Assembly: GCA_963700925.1 (NCBI GenBank)
Contig: OY969553.1
Coordinates: forward strand, 1,736,001 to 1,800,000
DNA length: 64,000 nt
Direction of reading: 5' to 3'
Source: CAWJMD01 sp963700925
Lineage (GTDB): Bacteria; Actinomycetota; Actinomycetes; Actinomycetales; CAWJMD01
The translations under genes and the position numbers were made by a program. Positions 36,300-45,020 of the stretch are shown here, in pieces (within the stretch, counting starts at the first letter, position 1; every line of letters starts with the position of its first letter). A model generated the notes under the pieces. It ran no database searches and had not been told where the DNA came from. It saw only the letters and a list, made by a program, of their open reading frames with translations.

Positions 36300-36761
36300 T
36301 CAGCGTTCGGGACGCCAGATGACGAGGGCGGAGCCGGGGCCCTTCGGACGCCGTGGCCGGCGTCCCGGCTGCACCGCCACCACGTCGCCGGCCGGACCGG
36401 CAGCGAATACGCGCCGGGCGCGCTGGGCTGTGTGCAGCGCCTGCTCGAGCTCGGCGGCCAGCTCGGTGACGCGGTGCCGCAGGGCGTCGACCTGCAGCTC
36501 GAGGTCGAGGATGCGCTTGATGCCGGCCAGGTTGACGCCTTCCTCCTGCGAAAGGCGTTGCACCTCACGCAAGATGGCGATGTCGCGGGCCGAGTAGCGG
36601 CGGCCTCGTCCGACGGTCCGGTCGGGACTGACCAGGCCGAGACGGTCGTACTGGCGCAGGGTCTGCGGGTGCATGCCCGCAAGCTGGGCGGCGACGGAGA
36701 TCACGAACACCGGTGCCGTGTCGTCCAGCGGGCCGAACGAGTCAGGGCGCGATCGGGCCAT
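36300..36761 (-). CDS. hspR: Heat-shock repressor HspR (MerR family)
   Basis: 153 aa from the ATG at 36761, which overlaps the dnaJ stop (TGATG). MerR-type helix-turn-helix: VISVAAQLAGMHPQTLRQYD, LGLVSPDRTVGRGRRYSARD, then a helical coiled region (LELQVDALRHRVTELAAELEQAL). The ALVIWRPER end is typical of HspR. It represses the dnaK operon by binding HAIR sites, helped by DnaK as co-repressor; a HAIR-like site lies upstream of dnaK here. Confidence 0.93.
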   Translation of the reverse strand: MARSRPDSFGPLDDTAPVFVISVAAQLAGMHPQTLRQYDRLGLVSPDRTVGRGRRYSARDIAILREVQRLSQEEGVNLAGIKRILDLELQVDALRHRVTELAAELEQALHTAQRARRVFAAGPAGDVVAVQPGRRPRRPKGPGSALVIWRPER

Positions 36762-37795
36762 CACGCACCCGCGATCCTGGCCTGCTGCGCGGTGGCGAGC
36801 AGAGACGCCCGCGGGTCCTCGCCCGCGGTCGCTTCGGCGAACGCCTCGACCGCGGCACGTGCTTCGCCCTCGAGCTTCTGAGGCACCACGACGTTGACCG
36901 TCACGAGAAGATCCCCCGTGCCCTTGGACGTCGTGACGCCGCGGCCCTTGACCCGCAACGTGCGCCCCGACGGCGTTCCCGGCGCCACCTTGAGGCGGAC
37001 GGTCTCGCCATCGAGCGTGGGCACCTCGATCTGTCCGCCGAGTGCCGCCTCGGCAAAGGTCACCGGCACCGTGACGCGCAGGTCGTTGCCGCTGCGTGTG
37101 AAGACCGGGTGCGGCCTCACGCTGACCGTGATGATGAGATCGCCTGCAGGAGAGCCTGGGTCGCCGTGCGCGCCCTTGCCGGCCAGCCGGATCTTCTGGC
37201 CGTCCTGCACGCCTGCAGGGATGCGAGCGCGCACCTGGGTGCCGTCGTCCGAGCGAAGGCTGACGGTCGTGCCCTGGACCGCGTCGGCGAAGTCGAGACT
37301 CGTCGTGGCCTGGAGGTCTGCGCCACGTCGCGGCGCCCGGGTGGCGCCGAAGCCGGCCGGGCCGCCTGCCCCCTGCGCGAAGAGGCCACCCAGCAAGTCC
37401 TCGAACTCGGGCGGAACTCCCTGTCCCGCACCGCCTCCCGGTCCTCTCGTGCGGTAGCGCGCTCCGCCGCCGGCGGTCTGGCCGAACAGTCCGCCCAGCA
37501 GGTCCTCGAAGCCGCCCGCGCCGCCTGGCCCACCGGCACCCGCGGTGAAGCGGGCGCCACCGGCCATCGCACGGACCGCGTCGTACTGCTGCCGCTTCTC
37601 CGCGTCGGACAGCACGGCGTAGGCCTCGCCGACCTCCTTGAACCTGGACTCCAGAGCCGGGTCGTTCTTGTTGGCATCGGGGTGCAGGGTTCGGGCCTTC
37701 TTGCGGTATGCCTTCTTGATCTCAGACGCCGAGGCCTTCTTGTCGACGCCGAGCACGGCGTAGAAGTCCTTCTCGAACCAGTCCTGTCCGGTCAC
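36761..37795 (-). CDS. dnaJ: DnaJ-type co-chaperone without zinc-finger domain
   Basis: 344 aa, GTG start. J domain about residues 6-72 with HPDAN, then a Gly/Phe-rich segment holding two near-identical FEDLLGGLF repeats, then the two C-terminal substrate-binding barrels (GADLQATTSLDFADAVQGT, GDLIITVSVRPHPVFTRSGNDL). The four CxxCxGxG motifs of class A DnaJ are absent and the protein has no Cys at all, so it is class B (CbpA-like). It lies in the dnaK-grpE-dnaJ-hspR order. Confidence 0.93.
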   Translation of the reverse strand: MTGQDWFEKDFYAVLGVDKKASASEIKKAYRKKARTLHPDANKNDPALESRFKEVGEAYAVLSDAEKRQQYDAVRAMAGGARFTAGAGGPGGAGGFEDLLGGLFGQTAGGGARYRTRGPGGGAGQGVPPEFEDLLGGLFAQGAGGPAGFGATRAPRRGADLQATTSLDFADAVQGTTVSLRSDDGTQVRARIPAGVQDGQKIRLAGKGAHGDPGSPAGDLIITVSVRPHPVFTRSGNDLRVTVPVTFAEAALGGQIEVPTLDGETVRLKVAPGTPSGRTLRVKGRGVTTSKGTGDLLVTVNVVVPQKLEGEARAAVEAFAEATAGEDPRASLLATAQQARIAGA

Positions 37796-37820
37796 GGCGC
37801 CTCCTCTCGCTCAGTCTCGC

Positions 37821-38585
37821 TCAGTGCGGGTCGCTGACCGCCACGCGCGCGGCGCGCAGCACCTTGTCGTCGACCTTGTACCCGGGCTGCAGCACCTGGG
37901 TGACGGTGGTGACCTCGACGTCGTCGGAGTGCTGGTGCATCAGGGCGTCGTGCACGGACGGGTCGAACGGCTCACCGGCAGTACCGAAGCGCGACAGGCC
38001 GAACCGGCCGAGCGCGGCCTCGAGCTTCTCGGCGATCGCCGCGAACGGACCGTCTTCGAGGTCGCCGTGCTGGCGGGCCAGCTCGATGTCGTCGAGCACG
38101 CCGAGCAGGCCCTCCAGCACCGACGCGACAGCCGTTTGGCGAGCCACTGCGCGGTCACGCTCCACGCGACGCCGGTAGTTCACGTACTCGGCCTGCAGCC
38201 GTTGGAGGTCTGCAAGGCGCTCTGCCGCAAGGAGTTCCGCGACCGGCAGCAGTGCCTCGCTGTCGGCGTGGAGGATGCCGTGCGCGACGCCGGGGTCAGC
38301 CTCACCGCTCGCCCTCGCCTCCATCTCGGCAGCGCGATCGGCGGCCACCTCGGCCGACACCTCGTCGGCCCACTCGTCGCCTCGCTCGTCGAGCCGCGAC
38401 GTGGCGACCTTCTCGGCGACCTCCTCGTCAACCTCTGCAGCCACGTCGGCGGCCACCTCGGCGGCGACCTCCGCGTGGACGTCGGCCTCGCCGGTGGGCG
38501 GAACGTCACCGTCCCGCCCACCGGTTGCCTGCTCGGGGGACTGGCCCGCGCTCGAACCCGGGACGCGCCCTGGAGTCGAGGTCAC
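37821..38585 (-). CDS. grpE: Nucleotide-exchange factor GrpE with long N-terminal extension
   Basis: 254 aa. The GTG start overlaps the dnaK stop (GTGA). The C-terminal half is standard GrpE (LQRLQAEYVNYRRRVERDR, GVLDDIELARQHGDLEDG, PGYKVDDKVLRAARVAVS). The N-terminal 120 residues are unusual: acidic, Ala/Val/Glu repeats (EVAAEVAADVAAEVDEEVAEK), probably a long coiled coil or disordered tail. GrpE releases ADP from DnaK. Confidence 0.95.
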   Translation of the reverse strand: MTSTPGRVPGSSAGQSPEQATGGRDGDVPPTGEADVHAEVAAEVAADVAAEVDEEVAEKVATSRLDERGDEWADEVSAEVAADRAAEMEARASGEADPGVAHGILHADSEALLPVAELLAAERLADLQRLQAEYVNYRRRVERDRAVARQTAVASVLEGLLGVLDDIELARQHGDLEDGPFAAIAEKLEAALGRFGLSRFGTAGEPFDPSVHDALMHQHSDDVEVTTVTQVLQPGYKVDDKVLRAARVAVSDPH

Positions 38586-40507
38586 TTGGCCCCTTCCCGG
38601 TCGGACTCCTCGTCGACGATCTCGGCGTCGACGACGTCCTCGTCACTGCCGTCCGAGCTGTCTGCAGCTGCGCCGTCGGACCCGCCGTCCTTGGTGAAGG
38701 ACGGACCACCCTCGGCGCCGGTGGCGCCTCCGGCAGCGGCCGAGTCAGCGGCCTGCGCCTCGTAGAGCGCCGTGCCCAGCTTCTGGCTGGCCGCCGAGAG
38801 CGCCTCGTGCTTGGCCTTGACCTCCGCGACGTCGTCGCCTGCGAGGGCTGCCTTCAGCTCGTCGACCGCCGTCCGCACCTCGCCCTTGCCGTCCTCGGGA
38901 AGCTTGTCGTCGTTGTCGGCCAGGAACTTCTCGGTCGAGTAGACGAGCTGCTCCGCGGTGTTGCGGGTCTCGGCCTCCTCGCGGCGCTGCTTGTCCTCCT
39001 CGGCGTGCTCCTCGGCCTCGCGCACCATCCGGTCGATCTCCTCCTTGGGCAGCGCGCTGCCGCCAGAGATGGTCATCGACTGCTCCTTGTTGGTGCCGCG
39101 GTCCTTCGCCGACACGTGCACGATGCCGTTCGCGTCGATGTCGAACGTGACCTCGATCTGCGGCACGCCGCGAGGAGCCGGGGCGATGCCCGTGAGCTCG
39201 AAGTTGCCGAGCGGCTTGTTGTGAGCCGCCAGCTCGCGCTCGCCCTGGTACACCTGGATCTGCACGGAGGGCTGGTTGTCGTCAGCCGTCGTGAAGACCT
39301 CGGACCGCTTGGTCGGGATCGCGGTGTTGCGCTCGATCAGCTTGGTCATGATGCCGCCCTTGGTCTCGATGCCGAGGGACAGCGGGGTGACGTCGATGAG
39401 CAGCACGTCCTTGCGCTCACCCTTGAGCACGCCGGCCTGCAGGGCAGCGCCGACCGCGACGACCTCGTCGGGGTTGACGCCCTTGTTGGGCTCCCGTCCA
39501 CCCGTCAGCTCGCGCACCACGTCGGCCACGGCGGGCATCCGGGTGGAGCCGCCGACGAGGACCACGTGGGCGATGTCGGAGAGCTTGACGTCCGCGTCCG
39601 CCATCACCTGCTGGAAGGGCTTCTTCGTCCGGTCGAGCAGGTCCTTGGTCATCTGCTCGAACTGGGCCCGCGTCAGCTTCTCGTCGAGGTGGACGGGACC
39701 GTTCTCGGTCATCGACAGGTACTGCAGCGAGATGGACGTCGCGGTGGACGACGACAGCTCCTTCTTCGCCTGCTCCGCCGCCTCGCGAAGCCGCTGCATC
39801 GCGATCTTGTCCTTCGACAGGTCCACGCCGGACGAGCTCTTCACGGTGTTGACGAGGTGGTCGACGACGCGCTGGTCCCAGTCGTCGCCGCCGAGGCGGT
39901 TGTCGCCCGAGGTAGCCCGCACCTGAATGGTGGAGAAGCCGTCGTCGGCGTCCTTGCCGACCTCGAGCAGCGAGACGTCAAAGGTTCCGCCGCCCAGGTC
40001 GAAGACGAGGATGAGCTCGTCCTCCTTGCCCTTGTCGAGGCCGTATGCGAGCGCAGCGGCCGTGGGCTCGTTGATGATCCGCAGGACGTTCAGGCCCGCG
40101 ATCTCGCCGGCCTCCTTCGTCGCCTGCCGCTGGTGGTCGTCGAAGTACGCGGGCACGGTGACGACCGCGTCGGTCACCGGCTCGCCCAGGTACTCCTCGG
40201 CGTCGCGCTTGAGCTTCTGCAGGATGCGGGCGCTGATCTCCTGCGCCGTGTACTTCTTGTCGTCGATCTCCACGCTCCAGTCGCTGCCGATGTGGCGCTT
40301 GACGGAGCGGATGGTGCGGTCGACGTTGGTGACGGCCTGGCGCTTCGCGATCTCACCCACCAGGGGCTCGCCGGACTTGGCGAAGGCCACCACCGACGGG
40401 GTGGTGCGTCCGCCCTCGGCGTTCGCGATGACGGTGGGCTCGCCACCCTCCAGGACGGCGACCACGGAGTTCGTGGTGCCGAGGTCGATTCCGACCGCTC
40501 GTGCCAT
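38582..40507 (-). CDS. dnaK: Molecular chaperone DnaK (Hsp70)
   Basis: 641 aa from the ATG at 40507 (GGAGG site upstream; an ATG 15 codons earlier lies in the leader). Hsp70 ATPase domain about 1-375 with GIDLGTTNSVV, VVTVPAYFDDHQRQATK, LVFDLGGGTFDVS and VVLVGGSTRMP; then the substrate-binding domain and helical lid with an acidic tail (EIVDEESDREGAK). It heads a leftward operon with grpE, dnaJ, hspR and probably clpB. Control is by HspR. Confidence 0.98.
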   Translation of the reverse strand: MARAVGIDLGTTNSVVAVLEGGEPTVIANAEGGRTTPSVVAFAKSGEPLVGEIAKRQAVTNVDRTIRSVKRHIGSDWSVEIDDKKYTAQEISARILQKLKRDAEEYLGEPVTDAVVTVPAYFDDHQRQATKEAGEIAGLNVLRIINEPTAAALAYGLDKGKEDELILVFDLGGGTFDVSLLEVGKDADDGFSTIQVRATSGDNRLGGDDWDQRVVDHLVNTVKSSSGVDLSKDKIAMQRLREAAEQAKKELSSSTATSISLQYLSMTENGPVHLDEKLTRAQFEQMTKDLLDRTKKPFQQVMADADVKLSDIAHVVLVGGSTRMPAVADVVRELTGGREPNKGVNPDEVVAVGAALQAGVLKGERKDVLLIDVTPLSLGIETKGGIMTKLIERNTAIPTKRSEVFTTADDNQPSVQIQVYQGERELAAHNKPLGNFELTGIAPAPRGVPQIEVTFDIDANGIVHVSAKDRGTNKEQSMTISGGSALPKEEIDRMVREAEEHAEEDKQRREEAETRNTAEQLVYSTEKFLADNDDKLPEDGKGEVRTAVDELKAALAGDDVAEVKAKHEALSAASQKLGTALYEAQAADSAAAGGATGAEGGPSFTKDGGSDGAAADSSDGSDEDVVDAEIVDEESDREGAK

Positions 40508-40596
40508 GTCTGTTGCCTCCGGAACGTGTGACTGCTGGTTGGCTGCGCTCACGGTAGGAGCCCGGGACGTGGGTTGTCACATCGGGGCTGACCTAA

Positions 40597-40617
40597 CCTG
40601 AGTCTGATCGGCTCAAC
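40597..40617 (-). promoter_or_regulatory. HAIR-like HspR operator upstream of dnaK
   Basis: CCTGAGT-N7-GCTCAAC on the plus strand resembles the HspR consensus CTTGAGT-N7-ACTCAAG (three mismatches over 14). It is about 90 bp upstream of the dnaK start. On the minus strand TTGAGC could serve as -35 with TAGGTC 15 nt downstream as -10, so the repressor would cover the promoter. Confidence 0.6.
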
Positions 40618-40735
40618 TCTTGGCAGGTTGCGATTGTTCCCGGCTGTTCCGGCGGTTCTGGTGGCTGCCCGCAAGTGTGGGTTCTCATCTGTCGTGTCGT
40701 GTTCCCACTAGCGTGTCGCTGGCGTGTCGCACGTC

Positions 40736-41152
40736 TCATTGCGGTGTCGTCACCTCACGCTGGTTCCGCCGCCGCCGCCCGCGGCAGGCGGCGGCGGGGT
40801 GGCAGCAGCGGCGCCCGCAACCGCGTGCAGCGGCATAGCGACACACCAGCGCGAGCAGACGGGCCTTGACGCCGGCATTCACTCGGGCTGGGACCGCGCC
40901 GGTGGTCAGTCCCAACGTGCTCTTCCCAGCGTGCAGGTGCAACGCCACGGCCTGCTCGATCGCCGTCGCGCGCCGCCGCTCGATCTCGACCTGCGCGGCC
41001 TCCAACGCGGCCTGTTCCCGGCTCACCCCAGGACGGCCTGGAACCGTGGAGCGGTCGACGCCGTACTTCTTGCTTGGCGACAGTCGCCGCTTGCGCTTGC
41101 TCCTCATGCCCATTGGTGGAATCTGCAGCAGCCTCCAGCCCGGCTCGGGCAC
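40736..41152 (-). pseudogene. IS3-like transposase OrfA remnant with internal deletion
   Basis: The 138-residue frame contains RKRRLSPSKKYGVDRST, in which the SPSKKY start of a transposase helix-turn-helix is joined directly to the later GVDRST segment, as if about 25 residues were deleted. It continues with GVSREQAALEAAQVEIE, AIEQAVALHLHAGKS and TTGAVPARVNAGVKARL, the coiled-coil end of OrfA and the OrfB beginning of IS3-type elements. The end dissolves into low-complexity sequence. No intact OrfB or terminal repeats were found. Confidence 0.6.
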
Positions 41153-41219
41153 GCCTTGTCTGGCTGGGTGTTTCCCAACCCGAGTGAGCGGACGAAGTCA
41201 GACGCAACACACACTGCTG

Positions 41220-43658
41220 CTAGCCCGGCGCGACGACTGGAAACTCGAGTCTCTCGAGCATCCAGTCCATCTCCTCGCGAACTTCTTCCGCCGAGTCCAC
41301 GGGTCTGTACGCGATCACGAAGCGCTCCACGACACCTCGGCGGTCCCAACCACACACGATCCAGTAGCCGTCCGCGACGAGTCTGGCCACGCGAACGCCG
41401 CCAACTCGGTCGTTCACCGCATCGCCAAGGCAGTCTGGCTCGAAGCTGGGAAGTCGGCGGGCAGTTGCCACATCTACGCAGTCCTCCGAACTCAGAAGGC
41501 GATCCAGCGCTTCAGTCGAGCCGTGGCCCGCGTAGAGGAAGGTGTCAGGCTGGGGCTCTGCGCGAAGACTGTCCAACAGATGCAACTTGATGATCTCTCC
41601 GTCTGGAGATGACGAATCTCCCTTGGGCAGGGGAAGGCAGTTCTGGCCTTCCCAACTGAACGGGTCAGGCGTGGCGACGCCGACCCGGTATTCAGGTCGG
41701 ACGGGCGGCGTGTCCTGCTGAGCCCAGCTCACCTGTCGCGAAATCGCGGCGCAAACGAGAATCAGAGCGAGAAACAATCCCATGTACCGGTCCGCGCGAG
41801 GCTCTTGGCGACGATGACCTCGGATGCTCGTCCCTCCTCGCCACCCCGACGCCGGCTCTTCGTCTGGCGGGCGGAGCGGTTCGGCACACAACCAGAGAAG
41901 GATGACCGGCACCAGGACGAGCTGCCATCCGAGCCGACCGTTCCCGGCGAACTCGCTCTTACTCGTGTTCGCAGCTAGACCGACGGCGCTGATCACGAGC
42001 AGCAGCGCCCAGAGCGTCATCGACACCACAGCGCGTGCGGCGGGACGGCTGGCATCGTCCTCCGTGTCGACGAAGAACCGCCACAGGACGGGAAGGACCA
42101 GTACGAAGACGAAGATCTTGTTGAGCAGCTCTCCCGGCAGCAGCACGTCAGCGGTAAAGACCAGCAGAGACGAGGTGAGCAGGATCATGAGCAAGCGACG
42201 CCTCGTGGCTTCTGCCAGCGATCTCCTGAAGGCCAGGACTCCCACCACCCCGGTGGCGAAGACGTCCAGCACCAGCGCGGAGAGGAGGGCAGGGCTTTCG
42301 AACCCGAAGGCGTTCTGCGTCGCGACAGGGAGTCCCCACAAGGCGGCTCCGAGGCCGATGATTGCGGGAGAGCCGACCCCTGAACGGCGAAACGCCATCG
42401 CGCCCACGCTCCCAGCGGCCAGGAGGGCGACCAGGAAGGAGAACCTCGCCATCTGAGGCAGGCGCTCGCCGGCGGAGATCGTCCATGGGAACCCGGTACG
42501 CCATTCCTCACTCCGCCACGGGTCCAAAGCTGCAAGCGCGACATCGGCCAGACCGGCCGCCAGCAGGTACAAGGAGGGCACCGCGAGCAGTCCGACCAGG
42601 AGACCCAGGACAAGACGATGATGTCTGGGGGCGATACGTCGATCGCGGGTCGAGAAGAGGGCAAGTGCCGCGAACGCTGTGAACGGCAGCGCCGCCACCC
42701 ACGCGGACCAGTGCGTGGACCTCCAGGCTGGAGCGTCGCGAAAGAGCAGCCCGCTGAGGCCCAACGCCAAGACCACCACTTTGACGGCCACAATGCCGAG
42801 CAAGATTCGTCGGCCAGAGGGGACGACGGCTGCGACGGCCCGACCCAAGCGAACGTGGGCATCACCCACCTCCACTGCCCCAAGCATGGCCAGGATCCTG
42901 AACGTGCCGACCAGGCCAAGAACGCTGGCGAAGATCAGCGCGCCGGCGGCGGCAGACGCGGGGGATGCCTCGAACCTCAAGATCGCGAACAGGTCTTCGT
43001 TGGCGACGAACCGCTCCTGGACCGGCCCCCCAGTACGAGGAAGCCCTATCCAGATCGCCAAGGCGCACCACACCGGGGCACTGGTCGCCAGGCCGAGGGC
43101 ACCCGGGTGTGACGACACTCGGCTCCAACGCACGACGAGGCCGACACAGGCCACGAGCACGGAAGCGATCACAGTCGGGAGCGCCCAGCCAGGCAGTCTG
43201 GTGATGCCCGAGTCGGCAGAAGGAAACGCCATCAGCCCCAGGTCGCGACTGTGATCGCGCGCGGCGACTCCGCCCACTGTCATCGTCGCGAACCCTGTGG
43301 CAACTACAGCCAGGGCACCCAACGACACACGCGGCAGCCGAGTGAAGCAGGCGAGCCAACTCAAGACCCAGATCGCGATTCCACACACCGCGAGGCCGAC
43401 GATGACCACGATCCGCGCGATCGTTCCACCGTTGTCGCTGACCACTGCGATCTCGCCCATGCCCAGGTTCCACGGAACGACCAGCGCGAGAATGCCCAAG
43501 AGCAGCGCCGACGTCGCCAACCGAGCCGGCCACCTCAGTTCCTCGACCAGATTGGCAGGGCGCACCGCCCTCCCAGCTAGCCTCTCCCACCAAAGTCGTC
43601 CTCGTCGCAGCTCCCCCAGCACCGTCCGTCCAGCGGCAGTCACGACCCTCCTCGACAC
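41220..43658 (-). CDS. Large multi-pass membrane protein, family not recognised
   Basis: 812 aa from a GTG. A short basic N-terminus, then about 14-15 hydrophobic segments to about residue 625, then a soluble C-terminal domain of about 170 residues after a final membrane helix (YMGLFLALILVCAA). That domain has four cysteines (NCLP, EDC, PDC, IVCGW), YAGHGSTEALDRLL and FVIAYRPVDSAEEVREEMDW. No known motif was identified. It lies between two transposase remnants, which suggests it came in by transfer. A TACGTT hexamer 6 nt before the GTG suggests a possible leaderless start. Confidence 0.7.
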   Translation of the reverse strand: MSRRVVTAAGRTVLGELRRGRLWWERLAGRAVRPANLVEELRWPARLATSALLLGILALVVPWNLGMGEIAVVSDNGGTIARIVVIVGLAVCGIAIWVLSWLACFTRLPRVSLGALAVVATGFATMTVGGVAARDHSRDLGLMAFPSADSGITRLPGWALPTVIASVLVACVGLVVRWSRVSSHPGALGLATSAPVWCALAIWIGLPRTGGPVQERFVANEDLFAILRFEASPASAAAGALIFASVLGLVGTFRILAMLGAVEVGDAHVRLGRAVAAVVPSGRRILLGIVAVKVVVLALGLSGLLFRDAPAWRSTHWSAWVAALPFTAFAALALFSTRDRRIAPRHHRLVLGLLVGLLAVPSLYLLAAGLADVALAALDPWRSEEWRTGFPWTISAGERLPQMARFSFLVALLAAGSVGAMAFRRSGVGSPAIIGLGAALWGLPVATQNAFGFESPALLSALVLDVFATGVVGVLAFRRSLAEATRRRLLMILLTSSLLVFTADVLLPGELLNKIFVFVLVLPVLWRFFVDTEDDASRPAARAVVSMTLWALLLVISAVGLAANTSKSEFAGNGRLGWQLVLVPVILLWLCAEPLRPPDEEPASGWRGGTSIRGHRRQEPRADRYMGLFLALILVCAAISRQVSWAQQDTPPVRPEYRVGVATPDPFSWEGQNCLPLPKGDSSSPDGEIIKLHLLDSLRAEPQPDTFLYAGHGSTEALDRLLSSEDCVDVATARRLPSFEPDCLGDAVNDRVGGVRVARLVADGYWIVCGWDRRGVVERFVIAYRPVDSAEEVREEMDWMLERLEFPVVAPG

Positions 43659-44321
43659 GCGACGAACGTAGGGCTCCCGCGCCCTCCGCGCTATGGCCCG
43701 CGGTTGTCCGGGTTTCGTGGAACTTTGAGATTACGGTCCCCGCCTGAGGCCTCCCGGATGGTAGGTCTCGGGTGACCGCTGCGAGTAAGAAGGCGTCACA
43801 CGACCGAGTTAGAACGAGTGTGCTCGCCAGGGCGGCGAAGGTGAGCCTGGCGATAGAGGAGATCGCCGCCGAGATGCACGAGGGGCTGCTGGCCCTCGCG
43901 GTCGATGCGGGGGCTGCAGGCCATGCAGCAGTTGATGGAGGCGGCCGATGTGACTGCGGTGTGCGGGCCGGGGGGAAGCACGACCCGGACCGGGCCGCGA
44001 CCCGGACCGGCACCGAAGCCAGGTCGGTCACCCTCGGTGGCCGGGCTGGTGCCGAGGTAGCGGTCGCGCAGCGCGCCGACGACGACCAGGACGGCTCCGG
44101 TGCCGGGGTGGTCTGGCCGCTGCACCCACCAGGCGATCACGGCGGAAACGCGTTCGTGCTGCCCAGTCGAGCATGGCCTTGCCCGAGCATTTGGACAGAA
44201 TGGTGAGACGGATCGCGGCTCACTTGCCTGTCGCGCCGCAGGTCAGCGCCTCGCACCGGTGACAAGAATCGCGAGAAACTACAACTGACGCTGCCGAAGT
44301 CGGCGGTGGCACTGTGATCAC
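43659..44321. mobile_element. Gene-poor stretch holding an IS256-like transposase remnant
   Basis: This 663-nt gap carries the frameshifted N-terminal transposase fragment at 43841-44075. Beyond it, 44076-44290 shows only broken frames on both strands. No intact terminal repeats or target duplication could be recognised by eye. Confidence 0.5.
43841..44075 (+). pseudogene. IS256-family transposase N-terminal fragment, frameshifted
   Basis: Read across three frames the strand gives EEIAAEMHEGLLALAVDAG, then GLQAMQQLMEAADVTAVCGP, then GKHDPDRAATRTGTEA and SVTLGGR. This matches the start of IS256-type mutator transposases, with at least two frameshifts. No catalytic Asp-Asp-Glu region follows. 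Confidence 0.7.
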
Positions 44322-44903
44322 GTGTCATTCACACCTCCGCCACCAACTGCCGCCTGGCAACACCGCGAAGCGCGCGCGGGCTTCGAGGCCGTGTTCTTCC
44401 GACGCCTCGATGGTGGCTGTCGAATCGAGGGATGCACCACGGCCGTCGAGGACGACGAAACCTGGGTCGTCGACTACGAGATCGAAGTCAACGACGCTTG
44501 GGTCACCCGTCGCGCACGCATCACCGGCCGGTCGACGTCCGGGTCACGTTCCACGCTGCTCGAGGCGGACGGGGCAGGGGGCTGGCGAGTTGACGGCGAA
44601 GCCGCCCCTCACCTGGACGGATGCCTGGATGTGGACCTCGAGTCGTCGGCGTTCACGAATGCGCTACCCGTGCATCGGATGCGTCTGCGCATCGGCGGCC
44701 GGGCAGCAGCCCCAGCGGCTTACGTGCGTGCTCTGGGCCTGGCGGTCGAACGACTGGAACAGACCTACGTACGCGTCAGCGACGAAGGCACCCGGCAACG
44801 TTTCGACTACGCCGCTCCTGCGTTCGAGTTCACCTGCCAACTGGTCTACGACGAGTCGGGTCTCGTTCTCGAGTACCCCGGAATCGCGACTCGCGTCAGC
44901 TGA
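44322..44903 (+). CDS. Putative glycolipid-binding domain protein (DUF1089-like)
   Basis: 193 aa, GTG start. Alternating beta-strands, no signal peptide. FRRLDGGCRIEGCTTAVEDD, WVVDYEIEVND and CLDVDLESSAFTNALPVHR match the PF06475 'putative glycolipid-binding' family, formerly DUF1089. Its structural relatives bind lipids in a beta-barrel, but the ligand here is unknown. It sits at the edge of the IS256 remnant. Confidence 0.75.
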   Translation: MSFTPPPPTAAWQHREARAGFEAVFFRRLDGGCRIEGCTTAVEDDETWVVDYEIEVNDAWVTRRARITGRSTSGSRSTLLEADGAGGWRVDGEAAPHLDGCLDVDLESSAFTNALPVHRMRLRIGGRAAAPAAYVRALGLAVERLEQTYVRVSDEGTRQRFDYAAPAFEFTCQLVYDESGLVLEYPGIATRVS

Positions 44904-45020
44904 CGCAGGCCACACGAACCCGACCACCGAGGGTGTGGCCGACTGGCCGGAGAAGGATCGGTCGGCGACCCTCGCTCGCGGGCGACGAGCCGACGCGGTG
45001 GCGAGCTCTGGGCGCCTACA

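Noticed and set aside
38252..40531. Long open frame on the plus strand across dnaK and grpE
   Set aside because: It is antisense to certain genes and is explained by codon bias at high GC; no start site, family motif or ribosome site supports it.
44137..44328. Short minus-strand frames to the right of the IS256 remnant
   Set aside because: Frames are broken and show no similarity; more likely decayed transposase sequence.
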